DNA of 64,000 nucleotides from Stella humosa (GTDB lineage Bacteria; Pseudomonadota; Alphaproteobacteria; ATCC43930; Allostellaceae). Under the pieces are notes generated by a model that did not search any database, was not told the DNA's origin, and worked only from the letters and a program-made list of their open reading frames with translations. How positions within the stretch are numbered: position 1 is the stretch's first letter; each line of letters starts with the position of its first letter. The translations under genes and the position numbers were made by a program. Positions 1 through 8,769 of the stretch are shown here, piece after piece. The DNA lies in the NCBI RefSeq assembly GCF_006738645.1, contig NZ_AP019700.1:1190001-1254000 (forward strand). The letters are read 5' to 3'.

Positions 1-616
1 CCATGAACTCAAGCACCTGGCGGCCGCCAACCTCGTTGCAGGCGACGTTGGCCATCAGGTCGCCCACCACCTGCTCGGGCACGCGCACGTTGGTGCGGAT
101 GATCTCGATCAGGCGCTCGTCGACCCGGCCTTCCTCGGCCAGCTTGCAGATCGGGAAGCGCAGGCCCTCGTGATAGATCTCGGTCGCCGACGAGCCGAAG
201 CCGATGCCGCCGATGTCGGGCAGGTGAGTGATGCTCATGGTGTAGGCGACGATGCGGCCGTTGCGGAACACGGGCCGCATCAGCGTCACGTCGAACAGAT
301 GGCCGGTGCCGAGCCAGGGGTCGTTGGTGAAGATGACGTCGCCGGGCTTCAGCGTCTCGGCCGGGAAGCGGTCCAGCATGTGGCGCGCGGTGACGGGCGC
401 GCTGGCGATGAAGATGGGCACGCTCATGGTGCCCTGGGCGATCGAGTTGGCGTCGGCATCCAGCACGACGCAGGACAGGTCGTAGCTTTCCGACACGATG
501 GTCGAGAAGGAGCTGCGGACCAGCGTCGAGACGATCTCGTCGGTGATCGAGATCAGCCGGTCCCAGAGGATGCCGAGGCTGACGGCGTCGAAGGATTCCC
601 GGGCGCGCTTGGCCAT
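1..616 (-). CDS. Hydantoinase B/oxoprolinase family protein (HyuB), partial
   Basis: Only about the first 205 residues are present; the C-terminal part lies beyond the left edge. Reading from ATG at 616 the protein starts MAKRARESFDAVSLGILWDR and carries the family signatures FTNDPWLGTGHL and THLPDIGGIGFGS, followed by EIYHEGLRFPI. HyuB is the partner subunit of ATP-dependent hydantoinase/5-oxoprolinase-type enzymes that open lactam or imide rings. A GGGAGAG ribosome site precedes the start and the gene follows the HyuA gene by 11 bases, so the pair is cotranscribed. The substrate cannot be read from the sequence. Family assignment is secure. Confidence 0.9.
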   Translation of the reverse strand, partial: MAKRARESFDAVSLGILWDRLISITDEIVSTLVRSSFSTIVSESYDLSCVVLDADANSIAQGTMSVPIFIASAPVTARHMLDRFPAETLKPGDVIFTNDPWLGTGHLFDVTLMRPVFRNGRIVAYTMSITHLPDIGGIGFGSSATEIYHEGLRFPICKLAEEGRVDERLIEIIRTNVRVPEQVVGDLMANVACNEVGGRQVLEFM

Positions 617-627
617 CGCTGCTCTCC

Positions 628-2718
628 CTACCGCGCCAGGCGGGCGACGAGGTTGTAGTGCCGGTCGACCTCGGCCTGGTCGCCCGGGCCGATGACGCAG
701 GTGGATTCGCGCTCCTCGACGATGGCCGGGCCGGCGATCCGGGTACCGGGCGCCAGCTTGTAGCGGTCGTAGACGGGCACGTCGGCATAGCCGCCGGCCT
801 CGCCGAAATAGACCCGGCGCGTGCCCTTGAAGGCGGCCTTGGCGTCGCCCGATGGCGGGTCGCCCAGGCTGTAGCCGCTGGTGAAGTCCGGCGCCGGGCC
901 GGCGGCCTCGACCTTCCAATTGATGATCTCGACCGGCTCGTCGAGGAAACTCACGAGGTAGGTCTCGGCATAGGCCGCCGCGAACAGCTTCGGCAGCTCG
1001 GCGAACAGTGCCTCCAGCCCGGTCGCGCGCGGCAGCGTCAGCTCGATGTCGTGGCCCTGGCCCTGGTAGCGCATGTCGAGCCGCAGCGTGACGGCGATGT
1101 CGGCATCGGCGACGCCGGCCCGCGTGAGGAAGCCCGACGCCTCGGCGACGAGTTGCCCGAACTGCGCGGCGAAGGCGGCGGGATCGAGGTCGCTGACATG
1201 CAGCCGGCGCGAGCGCGCGACCTCGAAGGACAGCGGGCTCGCCAGCAGGCCCAGCGCCGACATGACGCCGGCGCCGACCGGGAAGACGACGCTGGGGATC
1301 TTCAGCTTGCGCGCGATCGCCATGGCGTGGACCGGGCCGGAGCCGCCGAAGGCCACCATGCTGGCGCCGCGATAGTCGAAGCCGCGCTCCGAGGCATGGA
1401 TGCGGAAGGCGCGGGCCACGTCCTCGTTGATCACCTCGTGGATGCCCCAGGCGGCCCGCGCCAGCGACAGCGACAGGGGCTTGGCGACGGCCGCCCGGAT
1501 CGCCTGCTCGGCCGCCTTGCGGTCAAGCCGCATGGCCCCGCCCAGGAAGAACCCGGCATCGAGATAGCCCAGCACCAGGTTGGCGTCGGTCAGCGTGGCG
1601 CCGCTGCCGCCGCGGCCGTAGCAGGCGGGGCCGGGATCGGCGCTGGCGCTCTTCGGGCCGACGCGCAGCAGGCCGCGGTCGTCGACGCCGGCGAGGCTGC
1701 CGCCACCGGCGCCAATCTCGATCATGTCGATGACCGGGATGCGCACGGGCAGGCCGCTGCCACGCTTGAAGTCGTGAACGCGCGCCACTTCCATCATGTA
1801 TTTCTTCAAGGGCGCGCCGTCGCGGATCAGCGCACCCTTCGCGGTCGTGCCGCCCATGTCGAAGGCCAGCACGTTGTCGAGCGCCAGGTTGCGGCCGTGA
1901 TGGGCCGACATGAGCGCGCCCGCCGCCGGCCCGGATTCCAGCGCCCGCACTGGATAGCGCCGGGCGGTGTCGGTCGTCACCGTGCCGCCGCTCGACGTCA
2001 TGATGTAGACCCGGCCCGCGAAGCCCTGGCCGGTCAGCCCGTCCTCCAGTCGCTTCAGGTAGCGGTCGAACATCGGCTGGGTGAAGGCGTTCACCGTCGT
2101 CGTCGTCCAGCGCTCGAACTCGCGCATGTTGGGGAAGACGTCGGCCGAGGTGGAGACGTAGAGGTCGGGAAATTCCTTGGCGACGAGCTTGGCGATCGCC
2201 TGCTCGTGCGCGGGGTTGGCATAGGAATGCAGCAGGCAGACGGCCAGCGCCTCGATCCCCTCGTCGGCCTTCAGTCGGGCGACGGCATCCCGTACGGATT
2301 GGCGGTCCAGCTTGGTCGCGACCTTGCCGTCGGCGCGGATGCGCTCGGTCACCTCGGCGCGCAGGCGGCGGGGCACGATCGGCGGCGGGAACTTCAGCCG
2401 CAGGTCGTAGAGGTCGTAGCGGCTCTCGTAGCCCATATCGAGGATGTCGCGGAACCCGGCCGTCACCAGCATACCCGTCACGGCACCCCGCCGCTCGATC
2501 ACGGCGTTGGTCACCAGCGTCGTGCCGTGGACGATGTCGGCCACCTGGCCGATGGCGACGCCATTGTCGGCCAGCAGGCGGGCCACGCCTTCCAGCACGG
2601 CGGCCGACGGGTCGCGCGGGGTGGTGAGCTGCTTGTGGATCGCCATCCGCCCGCCCGCGGCGTCGAACAGGGCGAAGTCGGTGAAGGTGCCGCCGATATC
2701 GACGCCGATGCGATGCAT
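628..2718 (-). CDS. Hydantoinase/oxoprolinase subunit A (HyuA)
   Basis: A 696-residue protein of normal HyuA length. The N-terminus has the actin-like ATPase phosphate motif DIGGTFTDFALFD (residues 6-18) and GTTLVTNAVIERRG; the middle has AFDMGGTTAKGALI, IGAGGGSLAGVD and PGPACYGRGG, all typical of the HyuA/oxoprolinase N and A domains. It would use ATP to phosphorylate a cyclic amide before ring opening with HyuB, encoded immediately downstream. It lies 78 bases after chrA on the same strand, so it may be read through from the chromate genes, although the functions are unrelated. The exact substrate (hydantoin, 5-oxoproline, N-methylhydantoin or acetophenone-like) is unresolved. Confidence 0.93.
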   Translation of the reverse strand: MHRIGVDIGGTFTDFALFDAAGGRMAIHKQLTTPRDPSAAVLEGVARLLADNGVAIGQVADIVHGTTLVTNAVIERRGAVTGMLVTAGFRDILDMGYESRYDLYDLRLKFPPPIVPRRLRAEVTERIRADGKVATKLDRQSVRDAVARLKADEGIEALAVCLLHSYANPAHEQAIAKLVAKEFPDLYVSTSADVFPNMREFERWTTTTVNAFTQPMFDRYLKRLEDGLTGQGFAGRVYIMTSSGGTVTTDTARRYPVRALESGPAAGALMSAHHGRNLALDNVLAFDMGGTTAKGALIRDGAPLKKYMMEVARVHDFKRGSGLPVRIPVIDMIEIGAGGGSLAGVDDRGLLRVGPKSASADPGPACYGRGGSGATLTDANLVLGYLDAGFFLGGAMRLDRKAAEQAIRAAVAKPLSLSLARAAWGIHEVINEDVARAFRIHASERGFDYRGASMVAFGGSGPVHAMAIARKLKIPSVVFPVGAGVMSALGLLASPLSFEVARSRRLHVSDLDPAAFAAQFGQLVAEASGFLTRAGVADADIAVTLRLDMRYQGQGHDIELTLPRATGLEALFAELPKLFAAAYAETYLVSFLDEPVEIINWKVEAAGPAPDFTSGYSLGDPPSGDAKAAFKGTRRVYFGEAGGYADVPVYDRYKLAPGTRIAGPAIVEERESTCVIGPGDQAEVDRHYNLVARLAR

Positions 2719-2796
2719 GAGAAGCCGTCCCCGAAACGCCGATCCCGGCCGCCAGCGTAACGCGCATCCGGCGCCGGCGGCAATGCGGGCCAGACG

Positions 2797-4125
2797 TCAG
2801 AACGCCAGGCGGATGGCGAGCCCCGCCGCTGTCGCCACGGCCAGCGTGCGCACGACCCCCAGCCGCAGCCGGAAGAGGCAGATGGCGGCCAGGACGGCGA
2901 TGGCCAGTGCCGCCGGGTCGAGCGTGGCCGGGACCGGCAGGTCGAGGCGCGCGGGGCCGAGTTCGAGCGGTCGTACCTCGGCGAAGAGGACCCGCAGCCC
3001 GAACCAGAGTGCCAGGTTGGCGATGACCCCGACGACGGCGGCGGTGACGGCCGCCAGTGCCCCCGTCAGGGCACGGTTGCCGTGCGCCCGCTCGACGGCC
3101 GGCGCGCCCAGGAAGATGAAGGCAAAGCAGGGCGCGAAGGTGACCCACAGGGTCAGGATGGCGGCAAGGACGCCACCGGCGATGCCCGCCGCCTGGTGGC
3201 CGGCGAGGAAGCCCACGAACTGCAGCACCAGGATCAGCGGCCCGGGCGTGGTCTCGGCCAGGCCCAGCCCGACCAGCATCTCGGGCGCGGTCAGCCAGCG
3301 GTAGTGCTCGACCGCCTCCTGGGCGACATAGGCCAGCACGGCATAGGCCCCGCCCACCGTCACGACGGCCATCTTGGAGAAGAACCACGCGACGTCGGCG
3401 AACACCCCGCCGCCCGCGGCGACCAGGAAGGCGGTCGGTGCCAGCCACAGGCCGATCGCGATCCAGCCCGCCCGCCGCGCATCGGTCGCCATCCGCGCCG
3501 GCCGCCCGGGGTCGGCCGCCAGCACGGCATCGAGCGCAGATGGCGACGCGTCGCTGCCGGCGGTGCCGTGGCCGGTGCGCACGAACGCGTCGGGCACGAG
3601 GAACCCCAGGATGGCGGCGGCCAGGACGACCGCCGGGAAGGGGATGTCGAGTGCGTAGAGGGCGACGAAGGCCGCCGCCGCCACGGCCCAGGCCGTGCGG
3701 CCCTTCAACGCCCGCCGGCCGATGCGCAGCAGCGCCTCCACCACCAGGACCAGGACCGCTGCCTTCAGGCCGAAGAAGAGGGCAGCCACCGCCGGCACCT
3801 CGCCCAGCGTCGCATGCAGGATCGACAGCCCCAGCATGACGGCTGCACCCGGCAGCACGAACAGCAGGCCGGCCGCCAGACCGCCGCGCACCCCGTGCAT
3901 CAGCCAGCCGAGATAGGTCGCCAGTTGCTGCGCCTCCGGCCCCGGCAACAGGGTGCAGAAGTTGAGCGCGTGCAGGAAGCGCCGCTCCGATACCCAGCGA
4001 TGCTCGTCGACGACGGCCCGGTGCAGCATGGCGATCTGGGCGGCCGGCCCGCCGAAGGACAGCAGGCCGATCCGCCACCAGACGGCGAGTGCCTGGCGGA
4101 AGCTGGGCAGGGGTGGTGCGCTCAT
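2797..4125 (-). CDS. chrA: Chromate transporter ChrA
   Basis: A 442-residue polytopic membrane protein with the two-domain (long-chain) CHR architecture. The first CHR repeat contains GLLSFGGPAAQIAML near residue 18 and CTLLPGPEAQQLATYLGW; the second begins near residue 227 with FSKMAVVTVGGAYAVLAYV and has GLAETTPGPLILVLQFVG. ChrA proteins export chromate from the cytoplasm and give chromate resistance. The start codon overlaps the stop of the preceding rhodanese-ChrB gene by four bases, indicating translational coupling. No dedicated regulator is seen next to it. Confidence 0.93.
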   Translation of the reverse strand: MSAPPLPSFRQALAVWWRIGLLSFGGPAAQIAMLHRAVVDEHRWVSERRFLHALNFCTLLPGPEAQQLATYLGWLMHGVRGGLAAGLLFVLPGAAVMLGLSILHATLGEVPAVAALFFGLKAAVLVLVVEALLRIGRRALKGRTAWAVAAAAFVALYALDIPFPAVVLAAAILGFLVPDAFVRTGHGTAGSDASPSALDAVLAADPGRPARMATDARRAGWIAIGLWLAPTAFLVAAGGGVFADVAWFFSKMAVVTVGGAYAVLAYVAQEAVEHYRWLTAPEMLVGLGLAETTPGPLILVLQFVGFLAGHQAAGIAGGVLAAILTLWVTFAPCFAFIFLGAPAVERAHGNRALTGALAAVTAAVVGVIANLALWFGLRVLFAEVRPLELGPARLDLPVPATLDPAALAIAVLAAICLFRLRLGVVRTLAVATAAGLAIRLAF

Positions 4126-4952
4126 CGTGGCTGTCCCGTCGTCGCGGCCGGTGCCGGCCAGTCATGGGTTTCGCCGGTGGCGTCGCGCGCCCAGCGATAG
4201 AAGGCGTCGTAGAGGCCCATCGATGCGTCGAGCTGGGCCAGGTCGTCGCGATACATGCGCGACAGGCCGAGCGAGGCGGCCAGCAGGCCGGCCGCCTGGG
4301 GTGCCTGGTCGAGCCGGTCGGTGTCGGCCGCGCAGATGATGGCCGCCAGCCGTGCCAGGGCGTCGGAGTGGAGGGTGAACTCCGCCAGCATCGTCTGGAA
4401 GGTGCAGTCGGGGCCACGATGGCTCCAGAACGCGCCCTCGATGTCGAAGGGAGTCGCCGCGAAGCGCTCGGCCACGGCCGCCACCTCGGACGCGGCGACG
4501 AAGAGGAACACCGCCTGGGGGTCGACGAAGCGGCGGATCAGCCAGGGGCAGGCGATGCGGTCGATCTTGGGCCGGGCCCGGGTGACCCATACCGTGCGGC
4601 CTTGGCGATCGGCGGCCGGCAGGCGGTCCGGCCGCACCAGCAGGCCGCCGGCCGCGACCCAGCCCTCGAAGCCGCCTTCCAGCGTCTCGGCGCGGGCGCC
4701 GGCATGGCGCAGCCAGGCGGCAGCACCCTGGCTCAGCTTCAGCCCGCGCTGGCAGACCACGGCCACCACCCGCCCGGCCAGGGCGCCGGACCATTCGTCG
4801 ACCGTGCGGAAATCGCGACGGATGGCGGCCGGCAGCATGCGCGGGTCGCGGGCATGGTCCTCGTCGGTGCGCACGTCGACGATGACCGGCGCGTCGGGCG
4901 TGCCGACGAGGCGAGCGAGTTGGGTTGCGGAAATGAAGTCGGGACCGGCCAT
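4122..4952 (-). CDS. Rhodanese-ChrB fusion, chromate resistance protein
   Basis: 276 residues in two parts. Residues about 5-105 form a rhodanese domain with VIVDVRTDEDHARDP and the active-site cysteine loop VVCQRGLKLSQG. Residues about 115-265 form a ChrB C-terminal domain with the hallmark IDRIACPWLIRRFVDP and DIEGAFWSHRGPDCTF. Proteins of this build occur beside ChrA and are linked to chromate resistance; whether this one senses chromate, reduces it or handles sulfur is not shown by sequence. It overlaps chrA by four bases. The predicted start at 4952 gives MAGPDFISATQLARLV; ORF extension upstream is not convincing. Confidence 0.88.
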   Translation of the reverse strand: MAGPDFISATQLARLVGTPDAPVIVDVRTDEDHARDPRMLPAAIRRDFRTVDEWSGALAGRVVAVVCQRGLKLSQGAAAWLRHAGARAETLEGGFEGWVAAGGLLVRPDRLPAADRQGRTVWVTRARPKIDRIACPWLIRRFVDPQAVFLFVAASEVAAVAERFAATPFDIEGAFWSHRGPDCTFQTMLAEFTLHSDALARLAAIICAADTDRLDQAPQAAGLLAASLGLSRMYRDDLAQLDASMGLYDAFYRWARDATGETHDWPAPAATTGQPR

Positions 4953-5071
4953 GATGCGTCCACCCCTGTATTCGGGAGTATCGGACGCGATGCTTCGGCC
5001 GAAGCCTCACGGGGCGATCGCGGATGGTCCCCTTGCCGGCAAGGTTGCTATGCCAGCCGGCGCCCTGTCAA

Positions 5072-5995
5072 TCAGGGTCCTTGCAGGGGCAGCATCCCCG
5101 GATGGTTGCCGGCGATCTCGGCCGCGACGGTCGCCAGCGTGCGCGCGAAGCGCAGGGCGACGGGGGTCAGCGGCCGCAGGCGCGATGCCAGCGCGTTCAG
5201 GATGAAGCGGATCTCCGGCTCCAGCGGCACCACCACCAGCTCCGGCAGGTACTCGGCGAAGGGAAAGGGGGAATCGATCAGCGCGACGCCGACCCCGTTG
5301 CGCACCAGCGAGGCCGCGAAGAATGCCTGGTTGGTGTCGACCACCGTCTCCAGCACCTGGCCCGCATTGCGGAAGGCCTCGCGGATGCGGTCGCCGGTGG
5401 GGGCGCCCGGATAGAAGGTGATGAGCCGCTCCCCCGCCAGGTCGGCCGGTGTGACGGTGGCATGGCCGCACAGCCGGTGGCCCGGCGGCAGCACGCAGAC
5501 GACGCGGCCGACGCAGAGCCGGGCGATGATCGTCAGCGTGTCGTCGGGCACGGCCTGTGCCAGCGCCAGGTCGACCCGGTTGGCGCGCACCTGCTCGATG
5601 ATCTCGGGCGTCGGCAGCACCTGGGCATCGAAGCGCACGCCGGGATTCTCGGCGCCGAAACGCTGGATCGCCTGGGGCAGCAGCAGGGTGCCGAGGACCG
5701 GGGCGGACGCGATCCGCACCTCGCCCGCGCGCCCCTCGCGCAGCTCGGCCGCGCGCTGCCGGAAGGTCGCCATGTCGCCGAAGATTCGCTCGATCTCCGG
5801 GAAGAGGTCCTGCGCCTCGCGCGTCGTGTGCAGCCGGCCGTTGGCGCGGCTGAACAGCGTCATCCCCAGGTCCAGCTCGATCGCGCCCAGGATCTTGCTG
5901 GCGGCCGGCTGCGAAATGCCTAGGCGCCGGGCGGTCTCGCTGACCGACCCGGTGCGGATCATCGTTCGCAGGACTTCGAGCTGCCGCACGTTCAT
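5072..5995 (-). CDS. LysR family transcriptional regulator
   Basis: 307 residues from ATG at 5995 (MNVRQLEVLRTMIRTGSVSE); an in-frame ATG at 6031 would add twelve unconserved residues. The winged helix-turn-helix reads GSVSETARRLGISQPAASK, followed by the linker helix and a periplasmic-binding-like effector domain (EVRIASAPVLGTLLLP near residue 92). It is the last gene of the ABC-importer operon, 43 bases after the second permease, so it probably controls uptake or use of that operon's substrate. It is also unlinked enough from the chromate genes that a role there is unlikely. Confidence 0.9.
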   Translation of the reverse strand: MNVRQLEVLRTMIRTGSVSETARRLGISQPAASKILGAIELDLGMTLFSRANGRLHTTREAQDLFPEIERIFGDMATFRQRAAELREGRAGEVRIASAPVLGTLLLPQAIQRFGAENPGVRFDAQVLPTPEIIEQVRANRVDLALAQAVPDDTLTIIARLCVGRVVCVLPPGHRLCGHATVTPADLAGERLITFYPGAPTGDRIREAFRNAGQVLETVVDTNQAFFAASLVRNGVGVALIDSPFPFAEYLPELVVVPLEPEIRFILNALASRLRPLTPVALRFARTLATVAAEIAGNHPGMLPLQGP

Positions 5996-6038
5996 GGCCG
6001 CGACAGCACCATGAATCGCGCGCCCGCGCAAACCCGCT

Positions 6039-6839
6039 TCAGCGCGGGACCGCCTTGGCGCCGAACCGGGCCACCAGCGCCAGCGCCACCACCACCAGGG
6101 CGATCTGCAGGACCGAGATGGCGGCGATGGTCGGGTCGATCTCGTTCATGATGTTGTCGAACATCTGCTTGGGCAGCGTCTTGGTCGTGCCGCTGAGGAA
6201 GATGGCCACCACCACCTCGTCGAAGGACGACAGGAAGGCCAGGATGCCGGCCGACACGATGCCGGGGCGGATGAGCGGCAGGGTCACGCGCACGATGGCG
6301 CCGATGCGGCTGACGCCCAGGCTCATCGCCGCCTGCTCCAGCACCGGGTCGACGGTGCGCAGCGAGGCCGACATGACCGCCAGCACGAAGGGGATGGCCA
6401 GCACCGTGTGGGCCAGGATCAGCCCGGTCTCGGTCCCCGTCAGGTGCATGCGCGCGAACAGGCTGTAGATGGCGATGGCGATGACGATGTGCGGCACGAT
6501 CAGCGGCCCGCTGCCCAGCCGCTCGACGACGACCCGGCCGCGATAGCGCCCGCGCACCACGCTGTAGGCCAGTGCGGTCCCCAGGATCAGCGCCAGCAGG
6601 GTGGACCCGCATGCGACCCGCAGGCTGACCATCGTCGCCTCGATCCAGGCGGGGTCGTAGAGGTAGCGCTTGTACCATTGCAGCGACCAGCCGGGCGGCG
6701 GGAACTGCAGGTAGCGCGCCGAGCTGAACGAGATCGGCACCACGATCAGCAGCGGCAGCAGCAGCAGCGCGAACACCACGAGCGAATAGCCGCGCAGCAG
6801 GCGGCGCAGCCAGGGGCGCATGGGGGTTGCCTCAGCCAC
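6039..6839 (-). CDS. ABC transporter permease, PotC-like
   Basis: 266 residues with about six membrane helices; the first is VFALLLLPLLIVVPISFS. The cytoplasmic EAA loop, EQAAMSLGVSRIGAIVRVTLPLIRPG (residues about 175-200), is the contact site for the ATPase, and the typical PotC stretch FLSSFDEVVVAIFLSG follows. This is the second inner-membrane subunit of the spermidine/putrescine/polyamine-type importer encoded by the four adjacent genes. Its start overlaps the stop of the preceding permease by eight bases. Confidence 0.92.
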   Translation of the reverse strand: MAEATPMRPWLRRLLRGYSLVVFALLLLPLLIVVPISFSSARYLQFPPPGWSLQWYKRYLYDPAWIEATMVSLRVACGSTLLALILGTALAYSVVRGRYRGRVVVERLGSGPLIVPHIVIAIAIYSLFARMHLTGTETGLILAHTVLAIPFVLAVMSASLRTVDPVLEQAAMSLGVSRIGAIVRVTLPLIRPGIVSAGILAFLSSFDEVVVAIFLSGTTKTLPKQMFDNIMNEIDPTIAAISVLQIALVVVALALVARFGAKAVPR

Positions 6840-7698
6840 GGCGGGCCTGCACGCGGTTGGATATGGCCTGGACGGCCAGCGTGGCGACCAGCAGTACCAT
6901 CGACAGGGCGCCGGCGAAGCGCCAGTCGAGCAGGCTCTGCACCTGATGCTCGATGACGTTGGCGATCATCATGATCCGTCCGCCGCCCAGGAGGGCCGGC
7001 GTGATGTAGAAGCCGAGCGAGATGATGAAGACCAGTGTCGCCCCGGCGAGCACCCCCGGCCAGGTGAGCGGCAGGTAGACGCGGGTGAAGACCTGCCAGC
7101 CGCTGGCGCCCAGCCCGTCGGCGGCGCGCAGCAGTTCGCGGTCGACCCGCACCATCACCGAATAGACCGGCAGGATGAACATGGGCAGCAGCACGTGGGT
7201 CATGCCGATGATGACGCTGGGCAGGTTGTGCAGCAGGGCCAGCGGCCGGTCCGTCATCCCCCAGTCCATCAGCGTGCGGTTGACGATGCCGTTGCGGCCG
7301 AGGATGACCATCCAGGCATAGGTCCGCACCAGCACGCTGGTCAGCAGCGGGATCAGGATGCAGGCAAAGCCGAGCGCCGAGCCGGTGCGCGACAGCGTGG
7401 TGAGGTAGAAGGCGACCGGATAGCCCAGCAGCGCGCAGAAGACGGTGACGATGGCCGCGATCTCGAACGTGTCGCGGAAGACCTGGAGGTAGAGCCCGTC
7501 GGTCAGCGCCTTCTCGTAGGCGCCCAGGCTGCCGCCCTCGATGCTGAGCAGCAGCAGGCGCAGGACCGGGCCCACGAAGATGACGAGCAGGAACAGCAGC
7601 GCCGGCAGGCCCAGCACGAAGGGGCCGCTCGGCACGCGCGCCGCCAGGGCGGCCAGCGCGCCGCCGGCCATGGCCGGCGCCTCAGCCCGCGATGACAT
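6832..7698 (-). CDS. ABC transporter permease, PotB-like
   Basis: 288 residues with six predicted membrane helices, beginning with FVLGLPALLFLLVIFVGPVL. The EAA loop reads AADGLGASGWQVFTRVYLPL (about residues 180-199), as in PotB/ModB-type permeases. It forms the membrane channel with the downstream PotC-like subunit. The start at 7698 overlaps the end of the ATPase gene by 17 bases; an internal ATG at 7671 is an alternative start. Substrate is inferred to be a polyamine, amino acid derivative or similar small cation only from the transporter subfamily. Confidence 0.92.
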   Translation of the reverse strand: MSSRAEAPAMAGGALAALAARVPSGPFVLGLPALLFLLVIFVGPVLRLLLLSIEGGSLGAYEKALTDGLYLQVFRDTFEIAAIVTVFCALLGYPVAFYLTTLSRTGSALGFACILIPLLTSVLVRTYAWMVILGRNGIVNRTLMDWGMTDRPLALLHNLPSVIIGMTHVLLPMFILPVYSVMVRVDRELLRAADGLGASGWQVFTRVYLPLTWPGVLAGATLVFIISLGFYITPALLGGGRIMMIANVIEHQVQSLLDWRFAGALSMVLLVATLAVQAISNRVQARRG

Positions 7699-8764
7699 GG
7701 ACGTCCGCCGCCTGCCAGCCGACCGCGACCGTGTCGCCGGCCTTGACCCGGCCGACCGCGACCGCAGCCAGGGTCCACACCGCCGTCAGCACGCGATCGC
7801 CGCTGCGCAGCAGGTATTTCTGGGTCTGGCCCAGGTAGCTGACCTCCTCGACCGTGACGGAGAGGCGGTTGTCGGCGGCCTCGCCATCCTCCAGCAGGCG
7901 CACTCGCTCGGGCCGCACCAGGGCCGTTGCCGGGCCTGGGGTGGCGGTGCTTTCGGCCAGGATGCGCGTTCCGTCGTCCAGCGCGATCGTCACCCGGTCG
8001 TGCCCGGCGTTCGCGACCGTGCCCCGCCACAGGTTGGATTCACCGATGAAGCCGGCCGCGAAGACGGTGCTGGGCCGGGCATAGATTTCGTGCGGCGGCC
8101 CTAGCTGCTCGATGGCACCGCCATTCATCACCGCGATCCGGTCGGACAGCAGGAGTGCCTCCTCCTGGTCGTGGGTGACGAAGATGGCGGTCAGGCCCAG
8201 CCGCCGCTGGAGCCGGCGGACCTCCTCCTGCAACTGCTGGCGCAGGCGGCGGTCGAGGGCGCCGAACGGCTCGTCCAGCAGCAGCAGGCCGGGGTTGAAG
8301 ACGATGGCGCGGGCCAGCGCCACGCGCTGCTGCTGGCCGCCCGAAAGCTGGCTCGGCATCCGCGCCTGGTAGCCGTCGAGTTCCACCAGGGCCAGTGCCT
8401 CCTGCACCCGCCGCCCGATCTCCGCCCGCGGCACATGGCGGACGGCGAGCGGGAAGGCGACGTTGCGCTCGACCGTCAGGTGGGGGAACAGGGCATAGTT
8501 CTGGAAGACCATGCCGATGTTCCGCCGGCCCGGCGGCGCGCGGGTGATGTCGGCCTGCCCGATGCGGACGGTGCCGCGATCGGGCATCTCGAAGCCGGCG
8601 ATGACCTTGAGCAAGGTCGTCTTGCCGGAGCCGCTGGGGCCGAGGAGGGTGAGGAATTCCCCCGCCTCGACCGCCAGGTCGACGCCGCCGATGGCGGTGA
8701 CGGCGCCGAACCGCTTCTCGATGCCTGCCAGGCTGAGTGGCAGGGACTGGCTGGTGGTCGCCAT
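7682..8764 (-). CDS. ABC transporter ATP-binding protein, PotA-like
   Basis: 360 residues from ATG at 8764, six bases beyond the binding-protein stop. Walker A is LLGPSGSGKTTLLK, the signature is LSGGQQQRVALARAI, Walker B is LLLLDEPFGALD and the H-loop is IFVTHDQEEALLLSD. A C-terminal TOBE domain (about residues 280-358, containing ALVRPERVRLLED) is typical of PotA/FbpC-type ATPases. It energises the importer with the two following permeases. A longer reading from 8833 would run into the upstream gene and is not supported. Confidence 0.93.
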   Translation of the reverse strand: MATTSQSLPLSLAGIEKRFGAVTAIGGVDLAVEAGEFLTLLGPSGSGKTTLLKVIAGFEMPDRGTVRIGQADITRAPPGRRNIGMVFQNYALFPHLTVERNVAFPLAVRHVPRAEIGRRVQEALALVELDGYQARMPSQLSGGQQQRVALARAIVFNPGLLLLDEPFGALDRRLRQQLQEEVRRLQRRLGLTAIFVTHDQEEALLLSDRIAVMNGGAIEQLGPPHEIYARPSTVFAAGFIGESNLWRGTVANAGHDRVTIALDDGTRILAESTATPGPATALVRPERVRLLEDGEAADNRLSVTVEEVSYLGQTQKYLLRSGDRVLTAVWTLAAVAVGRVKAGDTVAVGWQAADVHVIAG

Positions 8765-8769
8765 CAGGG

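Noticed and set aside
658-2760. Long plus-strand open frame opposite HyuA, and similar long frames at 11402-13759, 45202-47772, 30831-31871 and 60878-63892
   Set aside because: They are antisense to genes with clear family motifs and translate to Ala/Arg/Gly/His-rich sequence without domains. Such frames are expected in DNA this GC-rich because stop codons are rare.
1523-4417. A 964-codon minus-strand frame spanning HyuA and ChrA
   Set aside because: It is out of frame with both genes and has no family signature; composition is Arg/Pro/Gly-rich shadow coding.
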